Assembly: GCA_015501055.1 (NCBI GenBank) | Contig: JADNYV010000291.1 | Coordinates: forward strand, 1-43,627 | Reading direction: 5' to 3' | From: Mucidula mucida | Taxonomy: Eukaryota > Basidiomycota > Agaricomycetes > Agaricales > Physalacriaceae | DNA: 43,627 nucleotides | Shown here: positions 10,432 to 20,082 of the stretch, in pieces | How positions within the stretch are numbered: the stretch's first letter is position 1 | Layout of the letters: each line of letters opens with the position of its first letter | Program-made: the position numbers and the translations under genes | Notes under the pieces: generated by a model | What the model saw: only the letters and a program-made list of their open reading frames with translations | What the model was told of the DNA's origin: nothing | Databases searched by the model: none

Positions 10432-10616
10432 GGCGATGGATGGTCAAGATGAAAAACTTCTTTTCGTACGAAATTTCTACTAAGTACCCAATCCATAAGG
10501 GGTTCTATCCGTCGGACCGAGGGTACCACACCTGACCACACGTGAACTCGAACGCGGGTGTAAACAATTCCGGCATCCCAAGTCCAGGGCCCCATATACC
10601 TTTCCCCGCATTCCCC
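10432..10616. promoter_or_regulatory. Divergent promoter of transporter and Zn2Cys6 regulator
   Basis: These 185 bp separate two start codons pointing away from each other. At 10513-10519 there is CGGACCG, an inverted CGG pair with one-base spacing, inside the 9-bp palindrome TCGGACCGA. Read on the minus strand it is CGGTCCGACGGATA (10506-10519). That matches CGGTCCGGCGGCTA at 24651-24664, upstream of the dehydratase, at 12 of 14 positions. A cacacgtgaa E-box-like site (CACGTG) is also present near 10540. Confidence 0.5.
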
Positions 10617-13312
10617 ATGTCGACGCGCGCGTTCCGAGCTTGTCTACACTGCGTATGTACCCCCTTCTATAGCCGTTACTTGCCTCCATCAACAGAAATC
10701 TAGAGATCACGAAAAGCCAGATGCGACTTAGGCAACGTTGATTCCCCAAAGGAGCCCCCCTGCGCGCGATGCAAGCGGGAAGGCCAAAAATGCGAGTTCG
10801 CTCCATCACGGCGAGGGGGGAGCAGACAGAAACTCAAGGCCAAATCCGCGATGCAGCAGACGCCGACGGTGAGGCAGCCCTCGACGTCGTTCAGCACAGC
10901 GAGCGACGACTCCGCTGCTTCATACCCATCGGTGGATGCTGAAAAGTTAGCCGCGACGTCCCTGCACAACCCGGAAGACGCGGTGATGCTGCTCGTCCTC
11001 GCCAGTGAGGCGGTGAACGACGGGCGGACCGTGGACAAGGCGCCCCCCGGACTGCTGTCGTTCCCGCTCATCGCGCAGGGCATCCTGACCATTGAACAGT
11101 TCCCCGTGCTCGTTGATATCTTCTTTACGAGGATGCACTATTTCTTCCCGATGATCCCAAATAGTAGGATTCCGCGCTCTGCAGATGATACTGTTAGGTT
11201 TGCGGCGGAGGAGCAGGATCTAGCATCCGTCATTGTCGTGATCTCTAGTCGGTATATGAATGATGGAGATTGGAAAGGCCTTCATGAACGCGCCTGGGCT
11301 CACTTTAAGGTATACTTCGTACTTTTTAAATCTTTGTTTCCTCACGGTTAATAGACCCGACTTGCGGATCTGATAAGTGGACAAGCTGCGACAATAGGGA
11401 CCGTCGAGGCACTGCTCCTCCTCTCAGGTAAGGTTTATCTTCCCCTGCTGACGTGCTTTAACGGTGTTCTCCAGAATACCTTCCTCGTATAACCTCTGAG
11501 AGCACTGCCGACCTACACGACGAAGAGAATAGAACAGCCTGGATGCTTGTTGGAACGGTAGCTCTTCCTTTTTCTCGATAAAACATGATTGAACGCCGTT
11601 AGGCCGTACGTTTAGGGTACATGATGGGGCTTGATCAGAAGACATTCATCTCGGTGCCTTCGACCCCAACCGAAGCCGTGATTGAATCGGACAATCATCT
11701 GAACAGGGAGCGTCTGGCGTGGACATGTAAGTCGATGATCATCCCAACGCGCGCGTGCTCACTCGGCTTCCAGATTGTTACATGTTTGATCGCCAGTAGG
11801 CACACCCGTTTCGTGGACTTCTTTCACGACTGATTTCCACCCTTAGAATCTCGATACGCATCGGCAAAGCTTTCTGGTCCCGAGGTGAGATCACTGTTTG
11901 CCTTCTACGCCGCCTAACCCAGCGTATAGGTCCTGGTTTATGCTTCCATTCGCCAGGTGACAAGGAACCCAGCGCGTACACCAACTTCCCGTCGCTGCGC
12001 CCTGTACCTGGGCTGCAAGACGATTATGCTTCTGTTGTCCAAGCGTACGCCTTCCTAGTTCAATGCGACTGTGGGAACTGACTTCTCAGGATAGTTACGT
12101 CGATCTAACACAAACCATGACTAACGCGCATGATATTCTGTATCCAAGTAAAGACCGTACGATCGCTCTCGTCCGTGTTGGGGAATACTACAAGTATCTC
12201 GATGCATTTACTCGAAGTTCGTTCTCTTTTCGGCTCATGTGCCACGCTAACAGCCTCGCAGGTATTGTAAGCGCTCTTCTTGAAGCCGCTTCCTCGACTG
12301 ACGAATCAGAACGGCTTCCGGATGGACTGGGAGAACAAACGCTGGGAGACACAGGCCATGGCGGATTGTGTCTGGATATCCTTCGTAAGCATCAACGCGC
12401 CGTATTCCCGTTGCTCACTCCTTTTAGCACTATCTCCGGCTATACATCTCGTCATTCGCCTTCCAGGCACACATTCAGCGTGCCATGCCCGCCTTCTCCT
12501 CGTCGAACACAAATCCAGCCCGATTCACCTGGGATATCCTGGGCGGTCCTGATGCCAAGTTTATCTTAGAGGGCATAGACGCTGCGGTACGAGGTGTCTC
12601 GTGTTGACGGCTCCGACTAATACACTGTCCAGACCGAACTGCTCAAAATATGCGTTAACCGTCTACACCCGACCGTGGGCCTGTCGTTCCTCCCTTGGCG
12701 TTTCTTTCTGTTTTTCTCGTACGAGACATTCTTGATCAGCTTTTACACAGACACTAATACTTCCTATCACAGATACGCCGCCGTGTTTCTGCTGAAAGCG
12801 CTGTTCATCGATGCGATAGTGACGTCGGACCAACCGAGCACAGTGCGGTTGCTGAAACACCTCATCGTATGCTTGAGCACGGACAGCTTGCATCCTGGCG
12901 CGCGATACGCCCGCTTGCTGAATGGTCTGCTCAAGACGTTTTGCCAAGGGAAGGACTATTACTCGGAGACACGATGCGCATCGCCCAGTCCTCAGATGGA
13001 CATGGAGATCGGTCAGCAGACCACTTCTATGAGCGGTCTCGACATGACCGCGGCAGGAGGTGGACTCCCGCCATCAGACATCGACTTGGATTGGTATGTC
13101 AGTCAATCTCCTCGCTTCGCGGCTCGTTGTTTACGAAGCCTTGAAGGTTTGACTTGACCAATACGTCCTTGGTTCCGGGACCGGAGGAGTTTTCGTATCT
13201 GCTGTCGGACCATGAGGCGTTGGACAACGAGTTTTGGCGGTACCTTTCGACGCAGGCCGGAGATTGGAATCGTATGGCTGAGCCTGAGTTCTCGTGGGGT
13301 CTTCCGGTGTAG
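10617..13312 (+). CDS. Zn2Cys6 fungal transcription factor
   Basis: Fifteen exons fit with all phases consistent, giving 676 residues: 10617-10652, 10704-11309, 11355-11427, 11475-11557, 11603-11726, 11774-11795, 11847-11884, 11930-12044, 12095-12216, 12262-12266, 12310-12384, 12428-12586, 12633-12718, 12773-13093 and 13147-13312. The binuclear zinc cluster is split by intron 1: FRACLHC, then [20 protein letters not shown] and [10 protein letters not shown], giving C-x2-C-x6-C ... C-x2-C-x6-C. The Fungal_trans middle homology region includes [27 protein letters not shown] and [19 protein letters not shown]. The acidic C-terminus ([18 protein letters not shown]) could be an activation domain. 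Exon 10 would be only 5 nt; keeping intron 9 would insert 15 in-frame codons instead. A pathway-specific regulator of the adjacent transporter is the simplest role. Confidence 0.88.
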
Positions 13313-14013
13313 TGTATTCTGTACTGTATAACAAGCGACGGTTCGTGTATAACATTTTATGTACTCTACTTATATGTGTAGCGTTACTAATCTGGCAGAG
13401 CCCGTTTCTATCATTTTTCTGTTTCGATTGTCATGATTCAAGCACCGAAATCGGGAAGGCCAGACGTGAAAGATGCTTTTAAAAGTTCAAAGACTTATTT
13501 CAAAGATGAATGTGAAAGGCTCGATGAAAAGGCCGTCTCAACACAAGGACGCCCACTCAGAGAGCCATTTTATATGAGATGCCAGGCTGTCGGCATAAGA
13601 ATCACTGAATCACTAGTCGGTCGTAGTACACCGCATCGGATCATCCGGTATGCATCTGTCGCGAGTGCTCGTAGTCTTGAAGCTTCGACTTGACCGATGC
13701 GTCCTTGGTTCCGGGAGTCGGATCCATCAGATGGTGCCCGACTGAGGGCGGGATGTGGAACTGCGACATCGTTTGGTATTTCGAAAGGAACAGCCGACCG
13801 ATTGAATGTCGGACCCGTCCTAAACGCGACCATCTGCCTATCTTCGACCTATCATTACGGGACCAAATCTTCTCTGAGAAGAGATGGAACCGGACCTAGC
13901 CAAATGTTCGTAGCAAGTATCGCAACGCAAGTGGCGTTCACCGACCGCCCTCCAGACAGTTGGCCCTCGGCAGGGCTATTGTGACAGTATTGTACAAGAT
14001 AAGACTATACTAC
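13313..14013. other. Flank of the transcription factor with a partial copy of its last exon
   Basis: This ~700-bp stretch has no intact gene. At 13676-13716 it repeats the acceptor and start of the last transcription-factor exon. The rest carries short open frames only. Confidence 0.5.
13676..13716 (+). repeat. Partial duplication of the regulator's last exon
   Basis: A 41-base block from cttgaagcttcgacttgacc to ggttccggga differs at only four positions from 13140-13180. The original block spans the intron acceptor and the start of the final regulator exon. Upstream, a gtatg donor-like remnant and TC-rich DNA also resemble the original intron. Downstream similarity fades, so this is a decayed duplicate. 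Confidence 0.7.
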
Positions 14014-15038
14014 TCATGAGTTCTCTAGTTTCGCGAGGTGGCGATCTGCTATCTCAAAAGCATCTAGCTCCCCGCTAACGCGATATCCCCAGTCCCGCAT
14101 GGGATCGCGTGTCCTCGTGTAACACGCTACGCCTTTCACTTGGGCGAAGCGATGTTGAGGAAGGAGTAGAACAAAGCGCTTGTCAGAAACCATCTCCATA
14201 AGTTCCCGGGCCATACGTTCACCTCCCGTATCCTCTTCGTTGCCTGCGAACTCTAGAATGAGGGCCTTGAACGAAGGCGAAGCAGCATCCATTATCCAGT
14301 GGAACATCGAAGTCTGCCCTCTAAACCAGTGTTCGATATGATATTCGAATACACCTATCTTACATTGGGCAACAAGGTGGATATGTGTGAGGCGTGGACA
14401 ACTTAGGAAGAGCTCTTCCCACCTCCATTGGACCACACAAGCAAGATGATACGATAAGTTTAGATGCGTGACCGTCGGGGGGAGAGTGCTAAAGGACAAG
14501 ATGTGCGGGTTACCCAGAGAAAGGCGTCTGGCTCCCATGGTAGTGAGTAATTTGAGCGGAAGCATTCCACCGGGCGATTCGAACCATACGGCGAAAACAT
14601 CTACCGCAATGCAATGCGTCAGGAGATATTCGAGGCGGAAACATGATATAAGTCCTTTTATGCAAAGGACTTTGACGTGCTTCGCGCAGAAGTTGGGATC
14701 CCTAGCGAGATGCGATTTGCATGATTCGATGAAGCAATCTTGTGCAGTTTCGTCATCGAGAACGACTGTATGATATAGAATGGGGTCAATCCTAGTACCA
14801 GTCTGTGGGTAAAAGACCGGTACTTTCGATTGGTATTACGGGCTTACCATTCTCGTACTACTGTTGATACATGGACAAGACGACGTGCAGAATCCCGGTG
14901 ATAGAGCGCAGCGAGCTCGAGAATAGGACGAGCAACATCAATAGGTAGGTCCGGAAAGCACTGCACGGTGCGTTGGCTCTGCCTCTGCAGCTCGTTAGAG
15001 TTCTCCATGTGCTCTCTAGCCGAATGGACTAAAGACAA
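14014..15038 (-). CDS. F-box-like protein B (intact)
   Basis: Two exons (15038-14848 and 14791-14014) give up to 322 residues. A downstream Met at 15008 (MENSNELQ) is an alternative start and aligns better with copy D. The F-box-like N-terminus reads CFPDLPIDVARPILELAALY and ends in HVSTVVREW, cut by a 56-nt intron at the position conserved in copies C and D. The body contains an LRR-like pattern (RRLSLGNPHILSF, VTHLNLSYHL, CPRLTHIHLV) and a conserved C-terminal part (FKALILEFAGNEED, KRFVLLLPQHRFAQ, ELDAFEIADRHLAKLEN). F-box proteins recruit substrates to SCF ubiquitin ligases through Skp1. In this agaricomycete family neither Skp1 binding nor targets are known. Confidence 0.72.
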
Positions 15039-15072
15039 GACGAGATGATACAGATCGGTCCGTAGAGATGAG

Positions 15073-15124
15073 CGGCAAACGCCGGATACGCCAGTCTTTC
15101 GGACGAAGTGCGCGGCAAACGCCG
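15073..15124. promoter_or_regulatory. Two CGGCAAACGCCG palindromes upstream of F-box-like gene B
   Basis: Identical 12-mers lie at 15073-15084 and 15113-15124, within 90 bp of the F-box B start. The same 12-mer lies at 34701-34712, upstream of F-box D. Each is a CGG-N6-CCG inverted pair, the layout of Zn2Cys6 dimer sites. Confidence 0.5.
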
Positions 15125-15206
15125 CCGGATCAAGCCGAATGTCAAACTCAAAGTCTCAAACAAAAGACAAGCCTAGTTGCTATTGACTACACTACTATCC
15201 TTGATC

Positions 15207-15494
15207 GGGAAGTGAAATCGATTATTGGAACGGGTGGTAATAGCTCAATTCTTGTAAATCAGACATTCCATATGCTATAGATGAAGTGTATCAAGTTTGG
15301 TGTTTTTAGGCGGAGGACGAGCTTTGCCAATGCGGCCGCGATTGCGACCTTCAATCAAGCGGGGAAGTGAAATCGTGACGAGCTGCAGTCCTGCCTCCTG
15401 GTGCCGACCAAGTGTCGGCACCACGGCACCTATGCGTGGTTACAAGCAATGGCATCGCGGGGTTTGAAAAATTGTCACTGTCGATTTCACTTCC
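15207..15494. repeat. Three GGAAGTGAAATCG repeats with a hairpin between them
   Basis: gggaagtgaaatcg occurs at 15207-15220 and 15362-15375. Its inverse (cgatttcacttcc) is at 15482-15494. Between them is a 9-bp stem with a 7-nt loop: TGGTGCCGA at 15399-15407 pairs with TCGGCACCA at 15415-15423. The outer pair is inverted and 288 bp apart, as in a small MITE, but no clear target duplication is visible. The surrounding 15125-15669 region has no recognised gene. Confidence 0.45.
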
Positions 15495-15669
15495 TGTTCT
15501 CGATGAGCGTTGTTATCGAGTATGGCCGTTCTGCTCCGTTGTTTTGCATCGAGACATACCTAAACAGGGTATTCAACATGTATGAAAAGTCCTAGGACCA
15601 TCCGAGGTCTGGGTTAATTTACACGGGGGCACGAAGCAGTAATGAAATCGCATCACGCCTCAATTTCAG

Positions 15670-16501
15670 CTATTCAAAATTCTGAATGTAGCGTGAGAGA
15701 ATCTTATTGGTACCTGCAGTCAATGAGCGCGAACGTTTCGACAGGGAAAGCACCAAGTTACGGTTGAATACCGTCTTGCTGGACTGCAAGTAGTAGACCA
15801 TCAACGCTCTACACCCAGCGTCAGTCAAAGCCAAGGCGAAAAAGAAGGAGGTGCACGTCAAACTCGTATCCAAAGCCGTACTGAGACACAGATATGTACG
15901 CGCAATATTGATCAACGTCGGGCGATCCTCGATGCTCTTCGTGAGCTGCATCTTGATCGAGACGAGCCAGCCAATACCCGCTATCCCGACAGACAAGACG
16001 CACAAAATGAAGAAGAGCCACGATCGCTTTGAGAATTGACGAATCCGGGTAGCTAGGAAGATCTGGACTGGGACCGCGTTTCTAAGTTGGAGGTCAGCCC
16101 CGGAGAGACTAATTGAAGGAAGAGAATCGACGATCGTACAATGTGGAGTACAGAAGAACGAAATTGGACAGCCACGGTGAGGCTGATAAAACATTGGCAT
16201 CACCAAAATGTTCGACCGCATAATGCCATATGAGCGCTACGTTGTTGATGAAGGTTCCCATGTCTATAAACGCGAGCCATATCACAGTATAGCTATCCAA
16301 AACATGTGAGTGCTAAAAAGCGAAGTGCTAGAGAACGACGAACCGCAGCAGTCGAGTGTCCTTGTACGAGGAAGTAAGATATTGAATGTACTGTTGCATA
16401 CACGCCCCAGTGACCAAGCCATTAACCAGGACGCCAACGACCAGCGGGCCTACGATGTCTCGGACGATCTGAAGGACATCCGTAGTGAGAGTAGCGGACA
16501 T
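15670..16501 (-). CDS. DUF6534-like multi-pass membrane protein, probably degraded
   Basis: The N-terminus (MSATLTTDVLQIVRDIVGPL, VLVNGLVTGACMQQYIQYL) and LDSYTVIWLAFIDMG resemble agaricomycete DUF6534 membrane proteins. These have about seven helices and unknown function. Further helices follow: SWLFFILCVLSVGIAGIGWL, and LDTSLTCTSFFFALALTDAG leading into MVYYLQSSKT. The family's usual conserved cytosolic end is missing. A stop after LLRFVVL and awkward junctions near 16320 and 16110 leave no clean gene model, so splicing is unresolved. It is either a divergent family member with unusual introns or a decaying gene. Confidence 0.5.
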
Positions 16502-17026
16502 GGTGAACGAGGAGAAGCGGTTCTGAAACGCGTCCTTATGCCTGTCGCAACGCGTTCGCACAACGTCAGAGCTCTAGTTGCGCATTCGTAAGAAAGGACC
16601 CACACCATTGACTTGAGCGAAGCCGAAGACGCCTTGACCCTGATGGAGGGGTCTGCATGCCGGATACGGCCTGGGTTGCCTGGGACGGTCTCCTTTCTCT
16701 ATGACCTTCAACTTGCACCGGAAAACTCGCAACTGGTGCCCTTTCAACAAACGAACTCTATGCAGATGATAGTTGAACAATCATGTTAGTGTTAATCATT
16801 AGACTTATTACTCCAGCCGTTTTATTAACGATGTAGGCCGGACAATCATCGGAACCAGTAAACTGCCTTCAATTGCTCTGATGTTGCAAAACTACTCGCT
16901 AAACTCTTCCACGGGGTGTCATAGTACAGGAGAAGCACCTCGCCCTGCCATCAGAAGACCATTCGCCACGTCTACTAGGGTCCACACACCCTGAGAACCC
17001 CGTCCCACTCATACATATCACCGCTG
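16502..17026. other. Intergenic stretch between divergent membrane-protein and P450 genes
   Basis: About 525 bp with no recognised gene. It should hold the divergent promoters of the DUF6534-like gene and the P450. No clear TATA or repeat was recognised. Confidence 0.4.
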
Positions 17027-19160
17027 ATGGGTCTTTCTGTCGTTTGGCCACCGCCGTCTACACTATCAATGCATCCCCTCATTTTTCTCTTTGGAGGAAC
17101 AGTCGTGTTCTTGCTCTTTCGTCGAAATAGACGCCCCTTGATCTACCCTCCCGGACCCAAAGGCGTTCCGATACTTGGAAACCTGTTCGACATACCCATC
17201 GAGAAGCACTGGGACAAGTTCACGGAATGGGGTGAGACGTTTGGAGACGTCGTCTTTTTGTACATTCCCGGAGCGCCCATGGTCATCTTGAACTCGGCGA
17301 AAGCGACGAATGATCTCCTGATCTGCGAACTATTCGGATAGACCATGTATGTATATCGTCCTGCGGTCGGATTTGTACCGAGTCGTGTCGTAGACAGCAC
17401 CCTGATCAACGACATGATGGGTTGGGATTTCGACGTTGTCTTCATCGGTTATTCAGAGCGCTGGCGGTACGCGATATCTCGAAACCTTTCTGTCATTGTG
17501 CTCATATCGGCGCTAGAAAATATCGGCGGCTATTTCACCAGTCGTTCAACCAACGCGCTGTCGAAGACCACTTCCCAGTACAGATGGCAGCTGTCAGCGT
17601 ATTTTTGAAGAACCTTCTAGAGAGGCCGCAAGACTTTGCTTCCCATGCACACCAGTCCGTCCATTTTCTATATCTCATTCCGCACACTTATGTTGTCTCA
17701 AAGGTTCTCGGGATCAATTATTCTGCGGCTCATCTATGGATACGATGTCAAGTATAAGCACAAGTCTTATGTCGCCCTGGCAGAGGAAGCAACAAACCAA
17801 CTTATAGAAGCAGCGACACCCGGAAAGTACTACGTCGACTTCTTGCCTTTCCTCAAACATGTACCCGGCATGTCGTCCCACTAAGTCTATGGCAACCCCT
17901 TCAAGCTGACATTTTGCACTGAATAGCTTGGATGCCTGGTGCCGGTTTTAAGCGGAAAGCCGTCGAATGGGCGAAGACTACGACAGCTTTGATAGAGACT
18001 CCCTGGAAGATGCTCATGCCTAAGATAGTGCGCATTGTGATTGTCCCTTCATCGTTCACCAATGCTGGCTTAGGCTGATGGTACGGCTACATCGTGTTTC
18101 GTTACCGAACACTTGGCACGCGTCAATGAAGGCGACGATCGAGACGACGTTGAAGCCATCAAGAATTGCGCCGCGATGATGTTTCTCGGCGGTGCAGACA
18201 CTGTTAGTGCCCATTTTCGCAATTGAATACTTGAGAATCTGATGTCCATCCAGACCTACTCGGCCGTCGCTTCGTTCATATTGGCGGCAGTGCTTTACCC
18301 AGAGGTGCAGAAGAAGGCCCAAGCAGAGTTGGACGTTGTCGTTGGAAAGAATCGGCTGCCCGATTTCAACGACCGTTCTCGTCTACCGTACATTGAAGCT
18401 ATACTTTCGGAAACGCTGCGATGGAACCCTGCGTTACCGATGGGTTCGTTATGTGGTCCTTACCTTGACTTGTACTAATCATTCGCGGAGGCTTTGTTCA
18501 TCGTAGCATCAATGAAGATGCGTACAATGGACAGTACATACCAGCAGGTTAGTCATTGAACTACTTGTGACGTGCTGTTGGTTCTAACCTTCTTGAGATT
18601 AGGAAGCTACGTGATCGGCAATGTTTGGTTCGTCAATGTTCGGGTCCTACGGACGTGTGTACACACCTTCATTCTGTAGGGCTATCCTGCGCAACGAAGT
18701 AGACTATCCAGAGCCCAACGAGTTCAAGCCTGAACGCTTCATCAAGATCGAATGAAAAGAACTCCCCCCAGATCCCGCTAAAGTCGCAGCATTTGGCTTT
18801 GGTAGAAGGTCATGTTATCTGCTTGCTAGCTTGCTCGCTCCATCTCACGACCTTCGTAGAATATGCCCTGGGCGCTATCTTGCTATGAACAACACTTGGC
18901 TAGCAATTGCATCCTTCCTTTCCGTCTTCACCGCCGAAAGAGCGTTGGACGATGACGGCAGGGAAATCATACCTGACGCTAATGCATACACCGATGGACA
19001 TATTCGGTTCGTTCTTCATTCAGCGTGCGTTTCTCGGGCTTATGTAGTAATGCACGACGACAGATATCCACTACCTTTCAAGTGTGTGATAAGGCCACGT
19101 TCGGATGATGCTGCACACCTTGTGAAAGTGGCGGCGGATAACACTAGCTCTCGCATTTAG
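17027..19160 (+). pseudogene. Cytochrome P450 pseudogene
   Basis: All P450 landmarks can be found. They are the N-terminal anchor (LIFLFGGTVVFLLFRR), YPPGPKGVPILGNLFDIP, MMGWDF, HVPAWMPGAGFKRKAVEWA, the I-helix MFLGGADTT, ExxR (ILSETLRWNP), EFKPERF and the heme loop FGFGRRICPGRYLA. The coding frame is broken twice. Near 17320-17335 a few bases are missing between NDLL and ANYSDRP, which shifts the frame into a stop at 17339-17341. At 18754-18756 an in-frame TGA follows RFIKIE just before the heme exon. One intron after HVP needs a GC donor (gcatgt). Close relatives are agaricomycete microsomal P450s annotated as O-methylsterigmatocystin oxidoreductase-like; substrates are unknown. Two independent lesions argue for a pseudogene over a single sequencing error. 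Confidence 0.82.
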
Positions 19161-20082
19161 CATCCAGGATACCATAGTCTATTTCGGTTAGCGAATCAAT
19201 CATGTTATGATCTGTCCGATGTGTATGTCTCCGCCAGGTGACGGTTACAAGGCGAGACATAGGTGATGTGTTTTCAAGCGAATGTCAACCTGTACGAGTA
19301 TTACGGCAAGAGTAACTGTGAGAATATTGTATACAGAATCTCGCAGGGCACCTCTACTTTAGACGTGCAGACGCTTGTGAAACGCAAACAATGGACGAAA
19401 TGGGTGGGTGCAGGATGGTACTGCGCGGTGTATGCCGAAAAACGGTCCGATAGTTGCCGATAGCATTTCAAAACGCTCCTTGGTCCAAAGCTACTACTGC
19501 TCTCTTGCTTCGTCGCTGAATATGGCACAATAGACCCCAGGTCCAGTGTCCAGGAAGTCACCAAACCTCTTCAAGAGCCGCTAAAGACAGGCTCGATTCT
19601 TAAGGGGCGCGCCCATAATCGTTTTGAACGCAGTTCTCATTCGCCGGAGTAAACCAACTGGTGAGCAGGGAAGATTACTTTCCTGAAATCTGGTTCGGAA
19701 TAAAGTGAGGAACCCCTTTCACTTTTGCCTCAACTCAAAGGAAGCTTACGATGGGTAGAATGGAAAAAAAACCTGATGCTCCTGCGAGGAATCGACGTCT
19801 TGACGGTAGTCCACTGCCAAATCTTTAGAGCTTTCGTTACCTTGATGCCCGAACATATCCGATGAAACTCGAAGCTGCGGTGATTCTCCTTCTCCTACGC
19901 CTTCTCACACATGTCTGTCAGGGCAGACTTACGTTGCATAACGACGGCGTATAAACAACAGCCAGACTCTCACCATTTGGCATGTTCATGTTTACAGTAG
20001 GCGCAGATGGGTCTGATGCGGGCCAGACGAATATATAACCTCCGATGATACTGATCGCCTCCGTCGCTTGGCAAAAACCATC
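19161..20082. other. Intergenic stretch upstream of the mpaB-like gene
   Basis: About 920 bp with no recognised gene. A CGGTCCG heptamer lies at 19443-19449, some 630 bp from the next start. I treat it as probably chance. Confidence 0.4.

Noticed and set aside
19443..19449. CGGTCCG as a cluster site for the mpaB-like gene
   Set aside because: It is about 630 bp from the start codon, lacks the extended match, and CGGNCCG heptamers are expected about ten times by chance in this window (also seen at 1165, 11025, 27195, 37402 and 43548).
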